From: Ignavibacteria bacterium UBA5771
GTDB lineage: Bacteria; Bacteroidota; Ignavibacteria; Kapaibacteriales; UBA2268
Direction: 5' to 3'
Length of the DNA: 8,243 nucleotides
Assembly (NCBI GenBank): GCA_002418685.1
Contig: DIEP01000115.1
Coordinates: forward strand, 1 to 8,243
Shown here: positions 7,035-8,243 of the stretch, in pieces
How the letters are laid out: each line of letters starts with the position of its first letter
How positions within the stretch are numbered: position 1 is the first letter of the stretch
Notes under the pieces: generated by a model
Told to the model about the DNA's origin: nothing
Database searches by the model: none
What the model saw: the letters and a program-made list of their open reading frames with translations, nothing else
Translations under genes and position numbers: made by a program

Positions 7035-7409
7035 TTAAATCTTTTCTCGAATAACGGTGGCAACTGCAACATCATTAATATGCGATAGCGAAATGTGGAA
7101 GATTTCACCTGCATATCTCTCCAATGTATTGCCACTCAGAATTATATGTGGTTCACCATTTGATTTATTTGAAATGCTAATTTCCTTAAAATGGAATCCG
7201 TCTGTGAGTCCTGTCCCAATTGCTTTGCTGAATGCCTCTTTTGCTGCGAACCTTGCTGCAAAATGCAAATATTTTTTATCTTTGAAAGCATTGGAATATT
7301 CAATTTCATCAGGTGTATAGATGCGATTGAGAAATCTTTCGCCATAGTTTTCTATCGACTGCTTTATCCTGCTAACTTCAATTATATCAATACCAACACC
7401 AAGTACCAT
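7035..7409 (-). CDS. acpS: Holo-[acyl-carrier-protein] synthase
   Basis: A 124-residue phosphopantetheinyl transferase that moves 4'-phosphopantetheine from coenzyme A onto the serine of acyl carrier protein, activating fatty-acid synthesis in the cytoplasm. The AcpS signature is clear: GVGIDIIEVSRI (4-15) with the metal-binding Asp8, and FAARFAAKEAFSKAIGTG (50-67) with metal-binding Glu58. The C-terminal HISLSH (105-110) followed by VAVATVI is also typical. Length is normal for the small trimeric AcpS class, not the larger Sfp class. The ATG at 7409 gives the canonical MxxGIGxDI-like beginning; only a weak Shine-Dalgarno match (AAGATG) precedes it. It lies 61 bases after the PLP-protein gene and 16 bases before serS, suggesting one housekeeping transcript. 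Nothing unusual in the sequence. Confidence 0.97.
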   Translation of the reverse strand: MVLGVGIDIIEVSRIKQSIENYGERFLNRIYTPDEIEYSNAFKDKKYLHFAARFAAKEAFSKAIGTGLTDGFHFKEISISNKSNGEPHIILSGNTLERYAGEIFHISLSHINDVAVATVIREKI

Positions 7410-7470
7410 AAATCATCTTAAATTATATAAATAAAACACAAAATTAAGGAAAATACAAAGACCTGTAATT

Positions 7471-8193
7471 TCAAATATGTTTCTCTCTCGGTCCGAAAAT
7501 TGCCGTGCCTATCCTGAGGATTGTGCTACCTTCTTCAATTGCGATCAAATAATCATGCGACATACCCATTGAAAGTTCAGTGAGTTTTGATGTGCCAAGT
7601 TTTTGATTTATTTCATCTTTTAAATTTCGCAGCAAAGTGAATTCATTACGAATAATTTTTTCATCTTCCGAAAATGAACCTATGGTCATAAGTCCAATAA
7701 GATTAATATTTTCCAATTTAATAAAAGATTTTGCGAGTTCAATTGCCTCATCAGGCTTGCAACCCGATTTGGAAGATTCTCCCGATGTATTGATTTGCAA
7801 CAAAATGTTCTGCTTAATATTAAATTGCCCTGCACGTTTATTCACTTCTTCAGCAAGTTCAATTGAATCAATCGTATGAATAAGCTTTGTGTGAGGTATT
7901 AAATATTTCACTTTATTTGTCTGCAAATGCCCAATAAAATGCCAATCAATCTGATTAGGTTTTGTCTCAAAATATTTAATTTTATCACGAAATTCTTGTG
8001 CATAATTTTCCCCAAAACTTCTAATTCCCGATTCAATTGCTGATTCAATAGTCTCTGCAGGAAAGGTCTTTGAAACTGCCACTATTGTAATCTCACCGGG
8101 GTTCCGGTATAGCTTTTCAGCTTCGTTTTCAACTTCTTTTCTGATTCGATTGTAATTCCTGCGAATACGTTTTATATCTTCGAGATTTCCCAT
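7471..8193 (-). CDS. YggS/YlmE/PROSC-type pyridoxal 5'-phosphate homeostasis protein
   Basis: A 240-residue member of the PLP-binding YggS family (COG0325), a single-domain TIM-barrel protein resembling the N-terminal half of alanine racemase. It has no established catalytic activity and is thought to buffer PLP and affect amino-acid pools. The PLP lysine is Lys42 in VAVSKTFP (39-46). Other hallmarks are FGENYAQE (60-67), WHFIGHLQTNKVK (84-96), LLQINTSGESSKSGC (131-145), GLMTIGSF (167-174), SMGMSHDY (208-215) and the phosphate-binding GSTILRIGTAIFG (222-234). Length is standard. I chose the ATG at 8193; a GTG directly before it (8196) would add a single residue. It is the first complete gene of the leftward series and is often found near unrelated housekeeping genes. 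Only 50 bases upstream are visible, with no promoter that I can defend. Confidence 0.96.
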   Translation of the reverse strand: MGNLEDIKRIRRNYNRIRKEVENEAEKLYRNPGEITIVAVSKTFPAETIESAIESGIRSFGENYAQEFRDKIKYFETKPNQIDWHFIGHLQTNKVKYLIPHTKLIHTIDSIELAEEVNKRAGQFNIKQNILLQINTSGESSKSGCKPDEAIELAKSFIKLENINLIGLMTIGSFSEDEKIIRNEFTLLRNLKDEINQKLGTSKLTELSMGMSHDYLIAIEEGSTILRIGTAIFGPREKHI

Positions 8194-8243
8194 CACTCAA
8201 CTATAATTTTCTTAGAAAAAATCAATTGGTTATTATTAAAAAT

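Noticed and set aside
7019..7135. Extension of SerS by 39 residues upstream of 7018.
   Set aside because: The added residues lie in acpS read in another frame, while MLELKFIRENF is the standard SerRS start and has its own ribosome binding site.
8207..8219. A small perfect inverted repeat (TTTTCT, one base, AGAAAA) upstream of the PLP-protein gene.
   Set aside because: It is AT-rich, short and near the window edge; nothing distinguishes an operator from chance.
1..8243. CRISPR arrays, tRNA or rRNA genes, riboswitches and insertion sequences.
   Set aside because: Reading both strands gave no regularly spaced repeats, no cloverleaf or rRNA stretches and no transposase; non-coding gaps are all under 150 bases.

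Overview
The window is AT-rich bacterial DNA carrying nine protein-coding regions. Eight of them read leftward (minus strand). The ninth, a broken-off histidine kinase at the left edge, reads rightward and converges on them. I see no rRNA, tRNA, CRISPR array or transposase gene. A penicillin-binding protein 4 type enzyme with an export signal points to a Gram-negative cell. The low GC, the mix of genes with and without a Shine-Dalgarno sequence, and the SerRS motif-2 wording are compatible with the Bacteroidota/Chlorobiota (FCB) group, perhaps an Ignavibacteria- or Kapabacteria-like lineage. That placement is inference.

From right to left, in transcription order, the first block is housekeeping: a YggS/YlmE-type PLP homeostasis protein (8193-7471), holo-ACP synthase AcpS (7409-7035) and seryl-tRNA synthetase SerS (7018-5741). 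The AcpS-SerS gap is only 16 bases and SerS has a good ribosome binding site. A 149-base gap follows.

The second block is a compact type II restriction-modification cassette. It holds a 432-residue TSPPY-type DNA methyltransferase (5591-4293), a 222-residue endonuclease that looks BsaWI-like (4296-3628), and a second, unrelated-looking 230-residue methyltransferase with a DSPY motif (3614-2922). The first two genes overlap by four bases (ATGA) and the next two are 13 bases apart, so they very probably form one operon with methylation encoded first. Sampled rows of the cassette tend to be poorer in GC than the flanks, as expected for acquired defence genes. The nuclease between two different methyltransferases is the most interesting part of the window.

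The third block is a D-Ala-D-Ala carboxypeptidase/endopeptidase (PBP4/DacB, 2864-1251). Its end overlaps by 20 bases the start of a MalG-type sugar ABC permease (1270-434). The transporter's other subunits are not in the window. A 91-base convergent gap (343-433) holds a small near-palindrome with a GGGA loop and separates the permease from the C-terminal ATPase domain of the sensor kinase (1-342).
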